A stretch of 49,649 nt of DNA from Flavobacteriales bacterium (lineage in GTDB: Bacteria; Bacteroidota; Bacteroidia; Flavobacteriales_F; PHOS-HE28): assembly GCA_016788485.1 (NCBI GenBank), contig JAEUSV010000128.1, positions 1 through 49,649 of the forward strand. The letters are read 5' to 3'. The position numbers were made by a program, and so were the translations under genes. Of the stretch, positions 8,513-18,639 are shown piece by piece. A model generated the notes under the pieces. That model was not told the origin of the DNA. It saw nothing but the letters and a program-made list of their open reading frames with translations, and searched no databases. The number at the start of each line of letters is the position of its first letter. Positions within the stretch are counted from its first letter, which is position 1.

Positions 8513-10420
8513 ATGAACCTGGTCAAGCGACTGCTTCTCCCCACGTTCGGCATGGTCCTGATGGGCCATCTCCAGGCCCAAACCCCTGTGAACGGATACG
8601 CTCGCGTGTCGGCCATTGCCGGCGCCACGTTGACCGTGACCAACGTGAACGAGATGTACGACACCTTCGAGGACGGCGAGGAGGTGATCGTGATGCAGGT
8701 CCAGGACAACGTGGCCGGGTTCAACACGGCGAACAACATCTCCTTCGGCGATATCCAGAGCATCGCGAACGCGGGTGTGTGGGTGGCGGCGACGATCCTT
8801 TCGCACACCGAGGTGGCCACGGTGCCGAACTCCATCACCCTTTCGGGCACCCTTCCGGCCGGATTCAATGCGGCATGCGCCCAGTGCCGGGTGCAGATCA
8901 TCACGCGGCCCCTGTTCGGTGCACCGAACTACACCGTTTCCAGCGCCATTTCGGCCGTGCCGTGGAACGGGCTCGTCGGCGGCGTGATCGCCTTCCGGGT
9001 GAACGGCACCCTCACGATCGGGGCGGACGTGGATGCAACGGGGGCGGGTTACCGGGGTGGCGCGGTATCGACGAATTTCAGCGGGAGCTGCAACTCCACG
9101 CTGTACACCACCAACTCCACCAACTACGGTGAGAAGGGCGAAGGCGTTCACCTGATGAGCACGGCCACCATCCGCTATGGTCGCGGCAAGCTGATCAACG
9201 GCGGTGGCGGTGGCAACACCAACAATGCCGGTGGCGGCGGTGGTGCGTGGGTGACGACGGGCGGCAACGCCGCGGGCGGGTACAATTGCGCTCCCAATGC
9301 CGGAGGGATCGGTGGTCTGCCGCTGTTCGCCTACGCCTCGCTCAGCCGCTTCTACATGGGCGGCGGTGGTGGCGGAGGACAGCAGAACAACAGCGTCGGT
9401 GGTGCGGGTGGCAACGGCGGCGGCATCATCATCATCAAGGCCAACATCCTGCAGACCCTGCCGGGCAGCTGCCCTCCTGCAGGATTCGTGCGTGTGGTCT
9501 CCAGCGGTAACAGCGGCGGCAACAGCATCGGGGCTCCCCCTGATGGAGCCGGTGGTGGCGGTGCCGGTGGCACCGTGTTCCTGGATGTCGCCACGCTCGA
9601 TGTGGACCCGGGCTGTCCCTTGGTCTGCGCCGCGAACGGCGGTAACGGGGGGTCCGTGCTCAACACCAACCCCGCACCGGGTAACTGGGTGGACACCGGA
9701 GGTGCCGGCGGAGGTGGCGGACAAGGCATGGTGGCCTGCGGTGCCGCAGTGGCCCCCGGTGGCAATGCCACCACCAGCACCAGCTCCGGCGTGGGCGGTG
9801 TGGCCGACCCCGCGAACACCCGTGCGAACGCGGGCAGCGGCGCGCCCAACACGGGCGTGCAAGGCTTCGGCGGACAGCTCACCCTGCCCGTCCAGCTGCT
9901 CTACTTCATGGCGCGCCTCGAAGGCCGCATGGTGGAGCTCAACTGGGCCACCCTTTCCGAACAGGACAACCGGCTGTTCCGTGTCCAACGCTCGGCCGAC
10001 CTTGAGCAGTGGACGACCCTCACCGAGGTACCCGGAGCCGGCTTCAGCTCGAGCATGCAGCGTTACAGCACCGTGGACCCCATGCCCCTGCCCGGTGTGA
10101 GCTACTACCGCTTGGAACAGGAGGATGCCGATGGCACCCTCACCTGGTCCGATCTCGCGCCCATCAGCATGGCCTTCTCCAGCGACCCCATCGCCTGGCC
10201 TGTGCCCGCTGACGATGTGCTGACGGTGGAGCTGGGCGTGGAAGGCAGCGCCTTCGTCACCCTGACCGACCTGGCCGGACGTGTGGTTGAAGTGCCATAC
10301 CGGTCGATCGATGGCCGCCTGGTGTTCGACACGCGTAAAGTGGCCACCGGCACCTACGTGCTCACGTGGGCGACCCCGGCCGGCAAGGCGGGAAGCCAGC
10401 CCATCGTGGTGGCCCACTGA
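8513..10420 (+). CDS. T9SS-sorted glycine-rich secreted protein
   Basis: 635 residues with a signal peptide ([17 protein letters not shown]). Residues about 25-160 are beta-rich and mention no known catalytic motif. Residues about 225-440 are extremely glycine-rich with repeated GGGGG, GGAGGNGGG and GGGGAGG tracts, alternating with short hydrophobic strands. This resembles the parallel beta or polyglycine sheets of glycine-rich adhesins. [14 protein letters not shown] segment followed by [19 protein letters not shown] is the common Bacteroidota module that precedes sorting domains. The T9SS type A domain is at the end ([15 protein letters not shown] ... GTYVLTW). It is likely a surface structural or adhesive protein. 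Confidence 0.78.
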   Translation: MNLVKRLLLPTFGMVLMGHLQAQTPVNGYARVSAIAGATLTVTNVNEMYDTFEDGEEVIVMQVQDNVAGFNTANNISFGDIQSIANAGVWVAATILSHTEVATVPNSITLSGTLPAGFNAACAQCRVQIITRPLFGAPNYTVSSAISAVPWNGLVGGVIAFRVNGTLTIGADVDATGAGYRGGAVSTNFSGSCNSTLYTTNSTNYGEKGEGVHLMSTATIRYGRGKLINGGGGGNTNNAGGGGGAWVTTGGNAAGGYNCAPNAGGIGGLPLFAYASLSRFYMGGGGGGGQQNNSVGGAGGNGGGIIIIKANILQTLPGSCPPAGFVRVVSSGNSGGNSIGAPPDGAGGGGAGGTVFLDVATLDVDPGCPLVCAANGGNGGSVLNTNPAPGNWVDTGGAGGGGGQGMVACGAAVAPGGNATTSTSSGVGGVADPANTRANAGSGAPNTGVQGFGGQLTLPVQLLYFMARLEGRMVELNWATLSEQDNRLFRVQRSADLEQWTTLTEVPGAGFSSSMQRYSTVDPMPLPGVSYYRLEQEDADGTLTWSDLAPISMAFSSDPIAWPVPADDVLTVELGVEGSAFVTLTDLAGRVVEVPYRSIDGRLVFDTRKVATGTYVLTWATPAGKAGSQPIVVAH

Positions 10421-10436
10421 TCACGGGCCTGCGGCG

Positions 10437-10444
10437 TACCTTGG
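10437..10444 (+). promoter_or_regulatory. Candidate -7 element TACCTTGG, 8 nt before ATG
   Basis: TACCTTGG resembles TAnnTTTG and ends 8 nt before the threonine aldolase ATG at 10453. Confidence 0.35.
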
Positions 10445-10452
10445 GCGTTCCC

Positions 10453-11469
10453 ATGGTCGATCTGCGTTCCGATACGGTCACCCGGCCCACGGCCGCCATG
10501 CGCCAGGCCATGCTCACCGCCGAGGTGGGCGACGATGTCTACGGTGAGGACCCCACGGTGCGCGCCCTGGAGGAGCGCGTCGCCGGTCTTTTCGGCATGG
10601 AGGCCGGGCTCTTCTGCCCCAGCGGTACCATGAGCAACCAGATCGCGCTGGCCGTGCACACCAGGCCCAGCGATGAGGTGATCTGCGATGAAGGTGCGCA
10701 CATCTACCGGTACGAAGGCGGCGGGTTGATGGCGAACAGCGGTGTGAGCGTCAGGCTGCTGAAAGGCGACCGCGGCCGGTTCACCGCCGCCATGGTACGG
10801 GCCGAACGCAACGATCCCAACGACCCGCATGCGGCACGCACCAAGCTGGTGAGCATCGAGAACACCTGCAACCGCGGCGGCGGCAGCTGCTGGGACCTGC
10901 AGGACGTGCGGGCCATCCGCAGCGCGACGGAGGAACTGGGCCTGGCCCTGCACATGGACGGCGCGCGCATCTTCAACGCCTTGGTGGCGCGAAGCGAGCG
11001 CGCGGCGGATTGGGGCGCGTGGTTCGATTCGGTCTCGGTGTGCCTGAGCAAGGGCCTCGGTGCCCCGGTGGGTTCCGTGCTGCTTGGCAGTCGTCCCTTC
11101 ATCAGCGAGGCGCGTCGTGTGCGCAAGCGGCTCGGTGGTGGCATGCGTCAGGCCGGGATCCTGGCAGCGGCCGGGCTCCACGCCCTCGACCATCACGTGG
11201 ACCGGCTGGCCGAGGACCACGCCAGGGCCGCGTCCGTGGCCGACCTGCTCGGCACGCTGCCCGGAGCGCACGACGTGCTCGCCCCCGAGACCAACATCGT
11301 GATCTACCGGGTGCATGGGGACGCGCGCTCCCATGTGCTGGCCTTGCGCGAACGGGGCGTTCTCGCCCATCCCATCGGGCCTGAGCAGGTGAGGCTCGTG
11401 TTCCACCTCGACATCACCGCGGCCGACATGGACATGCTGAAGGATGCACTGAAGCGGGTGCTCGCATGA
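10453..11469 (+). CDS. ltaE: Low-specificity L-threonine aldolase
   Basis: 338 residues, the family's usual length. It is a fold-type I PLP enzyme that cleaves L-threonine or L-allo-threonine to glycine and acetaldehyde. The start [12 protein letters not shown] and the segment [18 protein letters not shown] are diagnostic. [12 protein letters not shown] binds the cofactor phosphate, [11 protein letters not shown] carries the aspartate that pairs with the pyridine nitrogen, and [14 protein letters not shown] contains the Schiff-base lysine. The ATG at 10453 is chosen because conserved sequence begins there. The stop codon overlaps the next start by ATGA (11466-11469), so it is translationally coupled to the histidine kinase, an unexpected partner. 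Confidence 0.93.
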   Translation: MVDLRSDTVTRPTAAMRQAMLTAEVGDDVYGEDPTVRALEERVAGLFGMEAGLFCPSGTMSNQIALAVHTRPSDEVICDEGAHIYRYEGGGLMANSGVSVRLLKGDRGRFTAAMVRAERNDPNDPHAARTKLVSIENTCNRGGGSCWDLQDVRAIRSATEELGLALHMDGARIFNALVARSERAADWGAWFDSVSVCLSKGLGAPVGSVLLGSRPFISEARRVRKRLGGGMRQAGILAAAGLHALDHHVDRLAEDHARAASVADLLGTLPGAHDVLAPETNIVIYRVHGDARSHVLALRERGVLAHPIGPEQVRLVFHLDITAADMDMLKDALKRVLA

Positions 11470-13151
11470 GCGCGAAGGACAGGACCACCACGCGCACCGC
11501 GCTCCCGATCACCCTGTTGCTGCTGGTGGTGCTGGCGGCGCTGGTCTTCGCCGTGATCACCTTCCCCGAGCGCGAGAAGGACCTGGCGAGCGGCAGTCTC
11601 GAACGCGCCGGACGCGAGGCCCGCGTGAAGCTCGATGCCGTGATCAAGGGCTACGAGACCGACCTTGAGGAGGAGGCCTCCTTCATCCACGCGCACGACA
11701 GCCTTGCCGACGATGTGGCGTTGCTGCGGTGGACCACGGTGATGAACGCGCACTGGCCCATCCGCTCCGTGCATCTCGCCGATGAAGCCGGTCGCGAGCT
11801 CGCCTTGGTGCGCGGCGACAGCGGATGGGCGGTGGAACGGGCCCCTCGCCGCGACAGCACGGCGTTCCCGCCCGGCCTTATCGACCAACCTGCCCTTGCT
11901 GTGGATCCGCCCGTGGCGCATGACAGCCTGCACGACCCGCGCACCGAGGATTGGTTCGTCGGCGCGTTGAAGGACCGCTCGGGCAGCGTGGTGTGGTCCG
12001 CCACCGGCCCCGACGGGCGTTTCCTTCAGGCCTCACTGTTGCTGCGCGGGCCGGGCCCCGAGCGCTACCAGGTGCTCGCCTTCGAGCTCGACAGCAGGGA
12101 GCTCTTCAACAGCGCCATGGAGCACCAGCCGAAGGAGCAGGCCCACCTGGTGGTGAACGTGGACGGTGAACCGCTGATGACGCGGGCCGATACCGGCTCC
12201 CTGCATGCGATGATGGACCAGCTGCTCGGCGTGTGGAAGGCGGAGCCGAACCAGCACATTCTCCAGATGGAGGAGGATGGCATGCCCTACTTCGGCCAGG
12301 TGACCCCCTACCCCCTCACCGGCGAGACGTTGGAACTGGCCACGGTCATCAACGGACGCCGCATCCACGGCTGGCTCGCACCGATCCGCTGGGCGCTCCA
12401 TGGGGGCCTGGTGCTCTGGGCCGTGCTGGCGGTGCTGCTGGTGCTTGCGCGCAAGCGGTTGAAGGCCTCCACCGAACGGCTCCGCAAGCAGGAGAAGCAG
12501 AACCGTACGCAGCAGCGGCGGCTGGCCAAGGCGATCGGTGAACGCGATGTGCTCGACCGAGAAGTGCATCACCGGGTGAAGAACAACCTGCAGGTGGTGA
12601 GCAGCCTGCTCAACCTGCAGGCCATGCGGATCCCGGAGGGGCCCACGCGCGAGGAGTTCAGGCGCGGCAAGCTGCGCATCGACCACATGGCCATGGTGCA
12701 CAAGAAGCTCTATGCCGCGCCCGACCTGCGGAACATCGCGCTGAACAACCTGTTCACCGATCTGGCCAACGAGCTGCACACCGCGCACCTGCCGCAGAGC
12801 CGTGGCATCAGCATCGCCGTCGACACCGCAGGGATCATCAGTGATCCCGACACCGCCATCGAGCTCGGCATCATCCTTTGCGAGCTGTTGGAGAACAGCC
12901 TCGTGCATGCCTTCCCTTACGCCACCGGCGGCCACGTGGACATCCGTGCACGGCACATCGCCGGCGACGAGCATGAGCTCGAGGTGGTCGACAATGGCAC
13001 CGGCATGAAGGGAACCACGCGCAACGAGACGCAATTGGGGCTCGAGATCGTGGACGCCCTCGCTCAGCAGCTGGACGGAACGCTCGATGTACGTTCAGGT
13101 GCCGGCCTCTCCTGCAAGGTCAGGTTCCGCATGCTCCACCCGGTGGGCTGA
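11466..13151 (+). CDS. Membrane sensor histidine kinase, HisKA_2/HWE-like
   Basis: 561 residues. One transmembrane helix at about 12-32 and a second at about 303-325 enclose a periplasmic sensor of about 270 residues without a recognised fold. After a short coiled linker the phosphoacceptor motif [20 protein letters not shown] (about residues 365-384) is of the HisKA_2 type. The ATPase domain has the N box [11 protein letters not shown] (about 473-483) and G box [10 protein letters not shown]. There is no response regulator next to it, so it is an orphan kinase. The 4-bp overlap with threonine aldolase implies co-expression; whether the sensor responds to an amino acid is speculation. It ends 3 bp from the convergent OmpA gene. 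Confidence 0.88.
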   Translation: MSAKDRTTTRTALPITLLLLVVLAALVFAVITFPEREKDLASGSLERAGREARVKLDAVIKGYETDLEEEASFIHAHDSLADDVALLRWTTVMNAHWPIRSVHLADEAGRELALVRGDSGWAVERAPRRDSTAFPPGLIDQPALAVDPPVAHDSLHDPRTEDWFVGALKDRSGSVVWSATGPDGRFLQASLLLRGPGPERYQVLAFELDSRELFNSAMEHQPKEQAHLVVNVDGEPLMTRADTGSLHAMMDQLLGVWKAEPNQHILQMEEDGMPYFGQVTPYPLTGETLELATVINGRRIHGWLAPIRWALHGGLVLWAVLAVLLVLARKRLKASTERLRKQEKQNRTQQRRLAKAIGERDVLDREVHHRVKNNLQVVSSLLNLQAMRIPEGPTREEFRRGKLRIDHMAMVHKKLYAAPDLRNIALNNLFTDLANELHTAHLPQSRGISIAVDTAGIISDPDTAIELGIILCELLENSLVHAFPYATGGHVDIRARHIAGDEHELEVVDNGTGMKGTTRNETQLGLEIVDALAQQLDGTLDVRSGAGLSCKVRFRMLHPVG

Positions 13152-13154
13152 GGA

Positions 13155-14471
13155 TCACGGCACCCACTCGATCTCCACACGCCGTTCGGCGGGGTCCTCC
13201 CCCGCGCTGCGGCTGTCGCCGTAGTAGTTCACCAGCACACGCGAAGGCTCCACGCCGCGTTGAAGCAGGTGATCGCGCACGGCATTGGCCCGCCGTTCGC
13301 TGAGCCGGAGGTTGATGGCCGGGTCCCCGGTGGCATCGCTGTAGCCCGTCACGAGGATGCGTTGCGAACCATCGCGGGCCAGCTGCTCGAACACCTCGTT
13401 CAACATGACCCGCGCCTCCGTGTCCAGCGCGGTGCCGCCCTTCGGAAAACGCACGGTGACGTTGGCTCCGGTCAGGCGGCTCAGTTCCGAAATGGGGTTG
13501 CCGCCTTCCGGTGCTTGCAGGTCCTGCATCTCCAGGGCGAGGTCGTCCATGCGGCCCTCCAGGTCCTCGATGCGGTCGCGCAGGGCCCAGAGCTCCCGGC
13601 GCTGGTCGCTCTCGTCGATGCGCTCGTTGAGGCGGTCGAGCTCGGCCTTGAGCCAGCGATCGCGCTTGCGCACCTTCATCGTGGGGACAACTGCCTCCTC
13701 GTCCACCCGTGCATCGGAGAAGAGAAGTTTCTCCAACCGGGCATCGGGGATGGCCAGCAGGGTATCGCTCACGGCCAGGTCCAATGCGCACAGGAAGTTG
13801 TTGTCGTCGTACACCGCGCCGCATACCGTGGCGGCCGAGGTGGCGTTGCCGACCGGAGCGGAAGGCTCGGCCTCCTGGAGCACGGGGACGGCGGCCAGGG
13901 GAAGCAGGTCGGCACGCAGCTGGCGTTCAAGCTCATCGCGTTGCGTGCGAACGTAACGGTAGATCGCCAGGTACTTGTCCTGACCGTCACCTGCGTCGAT
14001 CCCGAAGCGCGCCTTGCTCCAATCGATGGCGCACAGCCGACGCATCTGTTCCAATGTGGGCTGCGATACCGCCACGGGCGGCGCGTCCTCGCCCAGCTCA
14101 TCGGTGGCGGCGCGCACCATGCCGTTCAACTGCCGCACCATCACCTCCGCCGGCAGGTCGGCACGCACACCCTGCTTCTCGAAGTGCAGGTGCACATCGA
14201 GGTAGGCCCCGAACCCCGCGAGCAGCAGCTCATCCAGGTCGACCTGCACAGAAGGGCCGGTGAGCGTGGTGCGCTGCAGGGCCATCACGGGATCGGTGTC
14301 CGGCCCGGCGAAGCGCCAGGTGGCCTGGAACAGCGGGGGCGCGTCCGGCCCCTCCTGCTGCACCCCGCGCACCATGATCACACGGGCATCGCCCTCGCCT
14401 TGGAGCAGCACAGCATCCTGCGCCACCAGGGCGAGGGGTGCAAGGACCAGGACCGTCGACAGGGAGCGCAT
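13155..14471 (-). CDS. OmpA-family exported protein with coiled-coil middle
   Basis: 438 residues starting with a signal peptide (MRSLSTVLVLAPLALVAQ); the ATG at 14471 is chosen because it begins this peptide. The first 200 residues are unrecognised. A strongly charged helical stretch at about 255-310 (LKAELDRLNERIDESDQRRE, ALRDRIEDLEGRMDDL) should form a coiled coil. The last 100 residues are an OmpA C-terminal domain (FPKGGTALDTEA, ILVTGYSDATGD, LRLSERRANAVRDHLL, AERRVEIEW) that binds peptidoglycan. It probably anchors the outer membrane or a trimeric or filamentous structure to the cell wall. Confidence 0.82.
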   Translation of the reverse strand: MRSLSTVLVLAPLALVAQDAVLLQGEGDARVIMVRGVQQEGPDAPPLFQATWRFAGPDTDPVMALQRTTLTGPSVQVDLDELLLAGFGAYLDVHLHFEKQGVRADLPAEVMVRQLNGMVRAATDELGEDAPPVAVSQPTLEQMRRLCAIDWSKARFGIDAGDGQDKYLAIYRYVRTQRDELERQLRADLLPLAAVPVLQEAEPSAPVGNATSAATVCGAVYDDNNFLCALDLAVSDTLLAIPDARLEKLLFSDARVDEEAVVPTMKVRKRDRWLKAELDRLNERIDESDQRRELWALRDRIEDLEGRMDDLALEMQDLQAPEGGNPISELSRLTGANVTVRFPKGGTALDTEARVMLNEVFEQLARDGSQRILVTGYSDATGDPAINLRLSERRANAVRDHLLQRGVEPSRVLVNYYGDSRSAGEDPAERRVEIEWVP

Positions 14472-14475
14472 GCCA

Positions 14476-14483
14476 CGAAAGTA
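14476..14483 (-). promoter_or_regulatory. Candidate -7 element TACTTTCG, 4 nt before ATG
   Basis: On the minus strand TACTTTCG is followed by TGGC and the ATG of the OmpA gene at 14471, again predicting a leaderless mRNA. Confidence 0.45.
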
Positions 14484-14549
14484 CCGGCACCCGCAGGCGG
14501 CACGGCCGCGGCTGGAGCGCCAGATCTTCACGGTACGATCAACAGGGGC

Positions 14550-14954
14550 TCACGAGAGCGAGAACACGAGCATGGCGCGCTGGCCGAGCAGCCAGTGCTC
14601 CGCCTCCTCGCGGAAGCCGAACACGCGGAACGGGAAGGGCGGCCGGTGGAAGCGCGCGAAGAACTCACCCTGGATGCGTTCGGGCAGGTCGTGCGCGAGG
14701 AAGCCGACGGGGCGGTGGCCATGGCGGCAGGCGCGCACCAGCAGGATCCGCGCCTCGGAGCTCATGCGCACGAGGTCCTCCTGCTCCACGAGCACGGGCC
14801 GCGCACCGCGCGGGTCCAGCAGGTCCATGGAGCGCAGGATGTCCTTCATCACGCGCATGTCGATGGAGGCCTTGTTGCGCAGCAGGAGCCGGAGCATCTC
14901 GCCCTCCTCCCACACTTCGAAGGCCATGGCAGGCCAGCTGTCGCTCATCTGCAT
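14550..14954 (-). CDS. STAS/SEC14-like small cytoplasmic protein
   Basis: 134 residues, no signal peptide. The pattern EVWEEGEMLRLLLRNKASI, then ARPVLVEQEDLVRMSSEAR, then RPVGFLAHDLPERI matches the small STAS/SEC14-like (DUF7793-type) proteins frequent in Bacteroidota. They alternate beta strands with amphipathic helices and end in a GFREEAEHWLL helix. Function is not established; an anti-anti-sigma-like or ligand-binding role is suggested only by fold resemblance. The ATG at 14954 is chosen because a -7-like element precedes it by 3 nt. Confidence 0.55.
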   Translation of the reverse strand: MQMSDSWPAMAFEVWEEGEMLRLLLRNKASIDMRVMKDILRSMDLLDPRGARPVLVEQEDLVRMSSEARILLVRACRHGHRPVGFLAHDLPERIQGEFFARFHRPPFPFRVFGFREEAEHWLLGQRAMLVFSLS

Positions 14955-14957
14955 GGC

Positions 14958-14965
14958 CGAAGCTA
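14958..14965 (-). promoter_or_regulatory. Candidate -7 element TAGCTTCG, 3 nt before ATG
   Basis: The same octamer as at 5593 and 36692, here on the minus strand and 3 nt before the ATG at 14954. Confidence 0.45.
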
Positions 14966-15031
14966 TCGGCGATGCCCGTGGGGATCTCCGCACCTGAGGG
15001 CGGATGTGTGAACAATGGCCAGTGAACAGCG

Positions 15032-16669
15032 TCAGCGCTCCTGCACCGCGCGCTGCACCGCACGACCGGTGGCCGCATCGGGCAGCGACATGCCCACGAT
15101 GGTGCACACGGTGGGCACGATGTCGGTGATGCTCGTGCGCTCGATCACCTCGCCGGGCCGCACGCCCTGGCCGTACAGGATCACCGGCACGTGCGTGTCG
15201 TAGTTCCAGCCGCTGCCATGCGTGGTACCGCGTCCCGCCAGGCCGGGCACCGCCTCGAAATAGCCGGGACGCAACGCGTACAGCACATCGCCCGACATCA
15301 CCGGCGAGAAGCCGTTCGCCAGCATGCCGAGCAACGGATGCCGTCCACCACCCGCCATCAGGTCCTCGCGGGTGATGGCGATGGCGACGGCGGGATGCTC
15401 CATGAGCCGTTGCGCGAACAGGCGCAGGGAGGCCGGGCCGCCGCCGATGTGCACATGGCCGTCCACCACCGTGTCGAGCATGAGCTGGCCACCGCTCACC
15501 AAGGCCGGGAGCTCGCGCTCCACATCCTTCGCCACGGCGTACATGTCCACGTAGCCCGCCGAAGCCTTGCGGTCCTTGAGCAGCTGCGGCACATCCACCG
15601 CGCCGTGGTCCGCGGTCAGGAACACCGTGTAGCGGCCCTTCCCCACGCGCTTGTCGAGCTCGTTCAGCAACCGCGCCAGCTCCTGGTCCAGGCGCAGGTA
15701 CATGTCCTCCAGCTCCACGGCGCGCGGTCCCATGCGGTGGCCGAGGATGTCGGGCGAGCTGTAGCTCACCGCGAGCAGGTCGGTGATGCTATCGCGCCCC
15801 ATGTCCTCGCCATCCAGCGCGGCCAGGGCCAGGTCCGTGGTCCACGTGTTGCCCCAGGGCGTGTAGGTCAGCAGGTCGAGCGTGGCACCTGCGCGCCGCA
15901 GCGAATCCAGGTCCACGGGCAGGGTGGGGCTCAACCCGCGCGCCAGGGGGATCTCGTACGGGTTGTCGTCGGGCACGAGCCGGTGGTAACGCTCGGCCGG
16001 CAGCAGCAGCGACCAGGTGCGCTTCAGGTACTTGCCGGCGAGGTCGAGCTCGTTGAAGGACTGCAACCAGGCCGGGGTGTCCTGGCGGTACCAGGTGCTC
16101 GTTACGGCCCGCCCCTCGTTGCCGCCCACGAACCAGCAGGCCAGGTCGCCCGTACGCCCGATGGGCAGGATCGCCGAACGGTCCTTCAGCGCGACGCCCA
16201 CGGTGTGCGACGCGCCGTCGAAACGGAGTTCGAGCTCATCGGCGAGCGTGCCCGCCCGCAACTGCACCGGCGAACGTCGTCCGCCCGGTGAAGCGCTGCC
16301 CAGGCCGCGCACCGCGGTATCCTCCACGCAGTACACGCTTCGCCGGGTGCGTGCATCGTAACGCTCGTTCTCGATGATGCCGTGCAGGGCGGGCGTGGTG
16401 CCCGTGTAGATGCTGGCGTGGCCCGGCCCGGTGACCGTGGGCATGTAAGTGTAGTGGGCATCGCGCTGGAAGCTCCCTTCGTTCACCAGGCGCCTGAAGC
16501 CACCCTCCCTGAAGTTGTTCCAGTAGCGGTAGATGTAGTCCACGCGCATCTGGTCCACCACGATGCCCACCACGAGCTTCGGGGGGGACTGCCACGAAGG
16601 CTTGCCCGCCTGTTGCGCAGGCAGTGCGTTCAGGGCGAGGAGCCCAAGGAGGAAGGAGGTGGTCCTCAT
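15032..16669 (-). CDS. pafA: PafA-type alkaline phosphatase
   Basis: 545 residues with a signal peptide (SFLLGLLALNALPAQQ), close to the length of Elizabethkingia PafA. The active site can be followed motif by motif: metal ligand Asp39 in GIVVDQM, nucleophile Thr80 in TVTGPGHAS, Asn101, and the Lys162/Arg164 pair in LKDRSAILP that binds the phosphate monoester. Second-site ligands lie in SSPDILGHRMG, TADHGAVDVP and GTTHGSGWNYD. PafA is a periplasmic or secreted broad phosphomonoesterase that, unlike PhoA, is known to be expressed regardless of phosphate. It is the last gene of the hpt-adk-obgE-PAP2-crcB operon; its ATG overlaps the crcB stop (16666-16669). Confidence 0.92.
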   Translation of the reverse strand: MRTTSFLLGLLALNALPAQQAGKPSWQSPPKLVVGIVVDQMRVDYIYRYWNNFREGGFRRLVNEGSFQRDAHYTYMPTVTGPGHASIYTGTTPALHGIIENERYDARTRRSVYCVEDTAVRGLGSASPGGRRSPVQLRAGTLADELELRFDGASHTVGVALKDRSAILPIGRTGDLACWFVGGNEGRAVTSTWYRQDTPAWLQSFNELDLAGKYLKRTWSLLLPAERYHRLVPDDNPYEIPLARGLSPTLPVDLDSLRRAGATLDLLTYTPWGNTWTTDLALAALDGEDMGRDSITDLLAVSYSSPDILGHRMGPRAVELEDMYLRLDQELARLLNELDKRVGKGRYTVFLTADHGAVDVPQLLKDRKASAGYVDMYAVAKDVERELPALVSGGQLMLDTVVDGHVHIGGGPASLRLFAQRLMEHPAVAIAITREDLMAGGGRHPLLGMLANGFSPVMSGDVLYALRPGYFEAVPGLAGRGTTHGSGWNYDTHVPVILYGQGVRPGEVIERTSITDIVPTVCTIVGMSLPDAATGRAVQRAVQER

Positions 16670-17031
16670 GCGGAACGGGCGAAGAGGTGGAACAGCAGGA
16701 TACCCGCTCCGACACTGATGGCGATGTTGAGCAGGGCCATGCCGGTGAGGCCATCGCGGAGCAGGACGTAGTTCTCGTAACTGAAGGTGCTGAGGGTGCT
16801 GAAGCCGCCGCAGAAGCCCACGGCGAGGAGGGCGCGCCACTGCTCACGGCCGGGCAGGTTCACCTGCCAGCGCATCACCAACCAGGCCAGCAGCGCGGTG
16901 GCCGCGAGGTTGGCCACGAGCGTGGCCCAGGGGAACAGGCCCAGGTCCCAGCGCTGGAAGAGGCGGCTCTGGGCGAAGCGTGCCACGCTGCCGAGCCCTC
17001 CGCCCACGAACACAGCGAGCCACAGGTTCAT
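16666..17031 (-). CDS. crcB: Fluoride exporter CrcB/Fluc
   Basis: 121 residues, four hydrophobic segments, the usual Fluc length. GGGLGSVARF near the N-terminus, a conserved Asn in VANLAATALLAW and the pore phenylalanine motif GFCGGFSTLSTFSYE identify the family. Fluc works as an antiparallel dual-topology dimer that lets F- leave the cell. It overlaps both neighbours by ATGA (17028-17031 and 16666-16669), so it is translated together with the PAP2 and PafA phosphatases. No fluoride riboswitch is visible upstream of the gene or the operon. Confidence 0.93.
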   Translation of the reverse strand: MNLWLAVFVGGGLGSVARFAQSRLFQRWDLGLFPWATLVANLAATALLAWLVMRWQVNLPGREQWRALLAVGFCGGFSTLSTFSYENYVLLRDGLTGMALLNIAISVGAGILLFHLFARSA

Positions 17032-17609
17032 GCGCGGATCAGGCGTTGGTGCATGGAACGGAACAGGACGAAGGCCATCGTGCCGATGAACGTGCCGTAA
17101 AGGCCGCCCACGATCACGTCGGCGGGGTAATGCACGCCGAGGTACACGCGGCTGTAGGCGATGAGCCCGGCCCAGGCGAAGAGTGCCAAGGCCGCCCAAC
17201 GCGGGCGGCGCTGCAGCATGCCGGCCATGAGCGCGGCGATGGCGAAATGGTTGGCGGCATGGCTCGACACGAAGCCGTAGCGCCCACCGCAGCCATCGGG
17301 CACCAGGTGCACGAGGCCGGCGAGCGCGGCCTCGTGGCAGGGGCGCAGGCGGAGCACGGTGTTCTTGAAGAGCAGCACCGAGCCCGTGTCGCTGCAAAGC
17401 ACCATGAGGGCGATCACCGGCACGGCGATCCACAGGCCCTTCCACCCCCAGCGCAGCTTCACCAGCACCAGAAAGCCCAGGTAGAGGGGCACCCACATGC
17501 GCAGGTCGCTCACCGCGAGCATCACGGGGTCGAGCGCGGGCGAACCGGCGCCGTTCACCGCCAGGAAGGCGGCCTGGTCCGCGGCGACGATGCGGTCCAG
17601 CAGGTCCAT
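17028..17609 (-). CDS. PAP2-family membrane phosphatase
   Basis: 193 residues, five to six hydrophobic segments. The three catalytic signatures of the acid phosphatase/PAP2 superfamily are present: KNTVLRLRP (KX6RP), a VSSHAANHF variant of the PSGH motif, and SRVYLGVHYPADV (SRX5HXXXD). These enzymes dephosphorylate lipid phosphates such as undecaprenyl pyrophosphate, phosphatidic acid or phosphatidylglycerophosphate on the outer face of the inner membrane. Undecaprenyl-PP is a reasonable but unproven substrate. It starts 2 bp after obgE and overlaps crcB by 4 bp. Confidence 0.88.
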   Translation of the reverse strand: MDLLDRIVAADQAAFLAVNGAGSPALDPVMLAVSDLRMWVPLYLGFLVLVKLRWGWKGLWIAVPVIALMVLCSDTGSVLLFKNTVLRLRPCHEAALAGLVHLVPDGCGGRYGFVSSHAANHFAIAALMAGMLQRRPRWAALALFAWAGLIAYSRVYLGVHYPADVIVGGLYGTFIGTMAFVLFRSMHQRLIRA

Positions 17610-17611
17610 GG

Positions 17612-18601
17612 TCAATGCAGCTTGCGCCAGAGCAGGTCCTTGAGGGCATCGAGGCCGAGCCCGGCCACGGAGCTGATCATCACGCTCTCCACGCCCTTGG
17701 GCAGCTCCTTGCGCATGGCCTTCATGAGCTCGTCGTCGAGCATGTCGCACTTGGTGATGGCGAGCACGCGCTCCTTGTGCAGCAGCTCAGGGCTGTACTG
17801 CTCAAGCTCGTTCAGCAGCACCTTGTAATCGTGCTTGATGTCGTTGCTGTCGGCGGGCACCATGAAGAGGAGCACGCTGTTGCGCTCGATGTGGCGCAGG
17901 AAGCGCAGGCCCAGGCCGCGGCCCTCGCTGGCGCCCTCGATGATGCCGGGGATGTCGGCCATCACGAAGCTGCGCCCATCGCGGTAGGGCACGATGCCGA
18001 GGTTGGGCTGCAGGGTGGTGAAGGGGTAGTCGGCGATCTTGGGCTTTGCGGCGCTCACCACGGAGAGCAGCGTGCTCTTGCCCGCGTTGGGGAAGCCCAC
18101 GAGGCCCACATCGGCCAGCACCTTCAGCTCCATCGCCACCCACTTGTCGATGCCGGGTTCGCCGGGCTGCGCGAAGCGGGGGGTCTGGCGCGTGGCGGTG
18201 GCGAAGTGCTGGTTGCCCAGACCTCCGCGGCCACCGGGCAGCAGCACGTACTGCTCGCCGTCCTGCGTCACCTCGGCCATCACCTCGCCGGTCTCCTCGT
18301 CGCGGATCACCGTGCCCAGGGGCACCTCGATCACCACGTCGCGGCCGGCCTTGCCGCTGCATTGGTTGGCGCCGCCCACCTCGCCATCACCGGCGATCAC
18401 GTGCTTGGTGTAGCGCAGGTGGAGCAGGGTCCACATGTTGGCGTTGCCGCGCACGATCACGTCGCCGCCCTTGCCACCGTCGCCGCCATCGGGACCGCCC
18501 TTGGGCATGTACTTCTCCCGGCGCAGGTGGCGGCTGCCCGCCCCGCCCTTGCCGCTGCGGCAGTTGACGCGGATGTGATCGATGAAGTTCGGGGAGCTCA
18601 T
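17612..18601 (-). CDS. obgE: GTPase ObgE/CgtA
   Basis: 329 residues. The N-terminal 160 residues are the glycine-rich Obg domain ([34 protein letters not shown]). The G domain follows, with G1 [10 protein letters not shown]3 [17 protein letters not shown]4 TKCD and G5 SSVAG. Obg associates with the 50S subunit and couples ribosome assembly to the GTP and ppGpp pool. The C-terminal extension found in some Obg proteins is absent, which is normal in Bacteroidota. It is third in the operon, 38 bp after adk. Confidence 0.96.
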   Translation of the reverse strand: MSSPNFIDHIRVNCRSGKGGAGSRHLRREKYMPKGGPDGGDGGKGGDVIVRGNANMWTLLHLRYTKHVIAGDGEVGGANQCSGKAGRDVVIEVPLGTVIRDEETGEVMAEVTQDGEQYVLLPGGRGGLGNQHFATATRQTPRFAQPGEPGIDKWVAMELKVLADVGLVGFPNAGKSTLLSVVSAAKPKIADYPFTTLQPNLGIVPYRDGRSFVMADIPGIIEGASEGRGLGLRFLRHIERNSVLLFMVPADSNDIKHDYKVLLNELEQYSPELLHKERVLAITKCDMLDDELMKAMRKELPKGVESVMISSVAGLGLDALKDLLWRKLH

Positions 18602-18639
18602 GGTCCGGGTGCATGCGCCATGAGCGCATGGTGTTCGTG

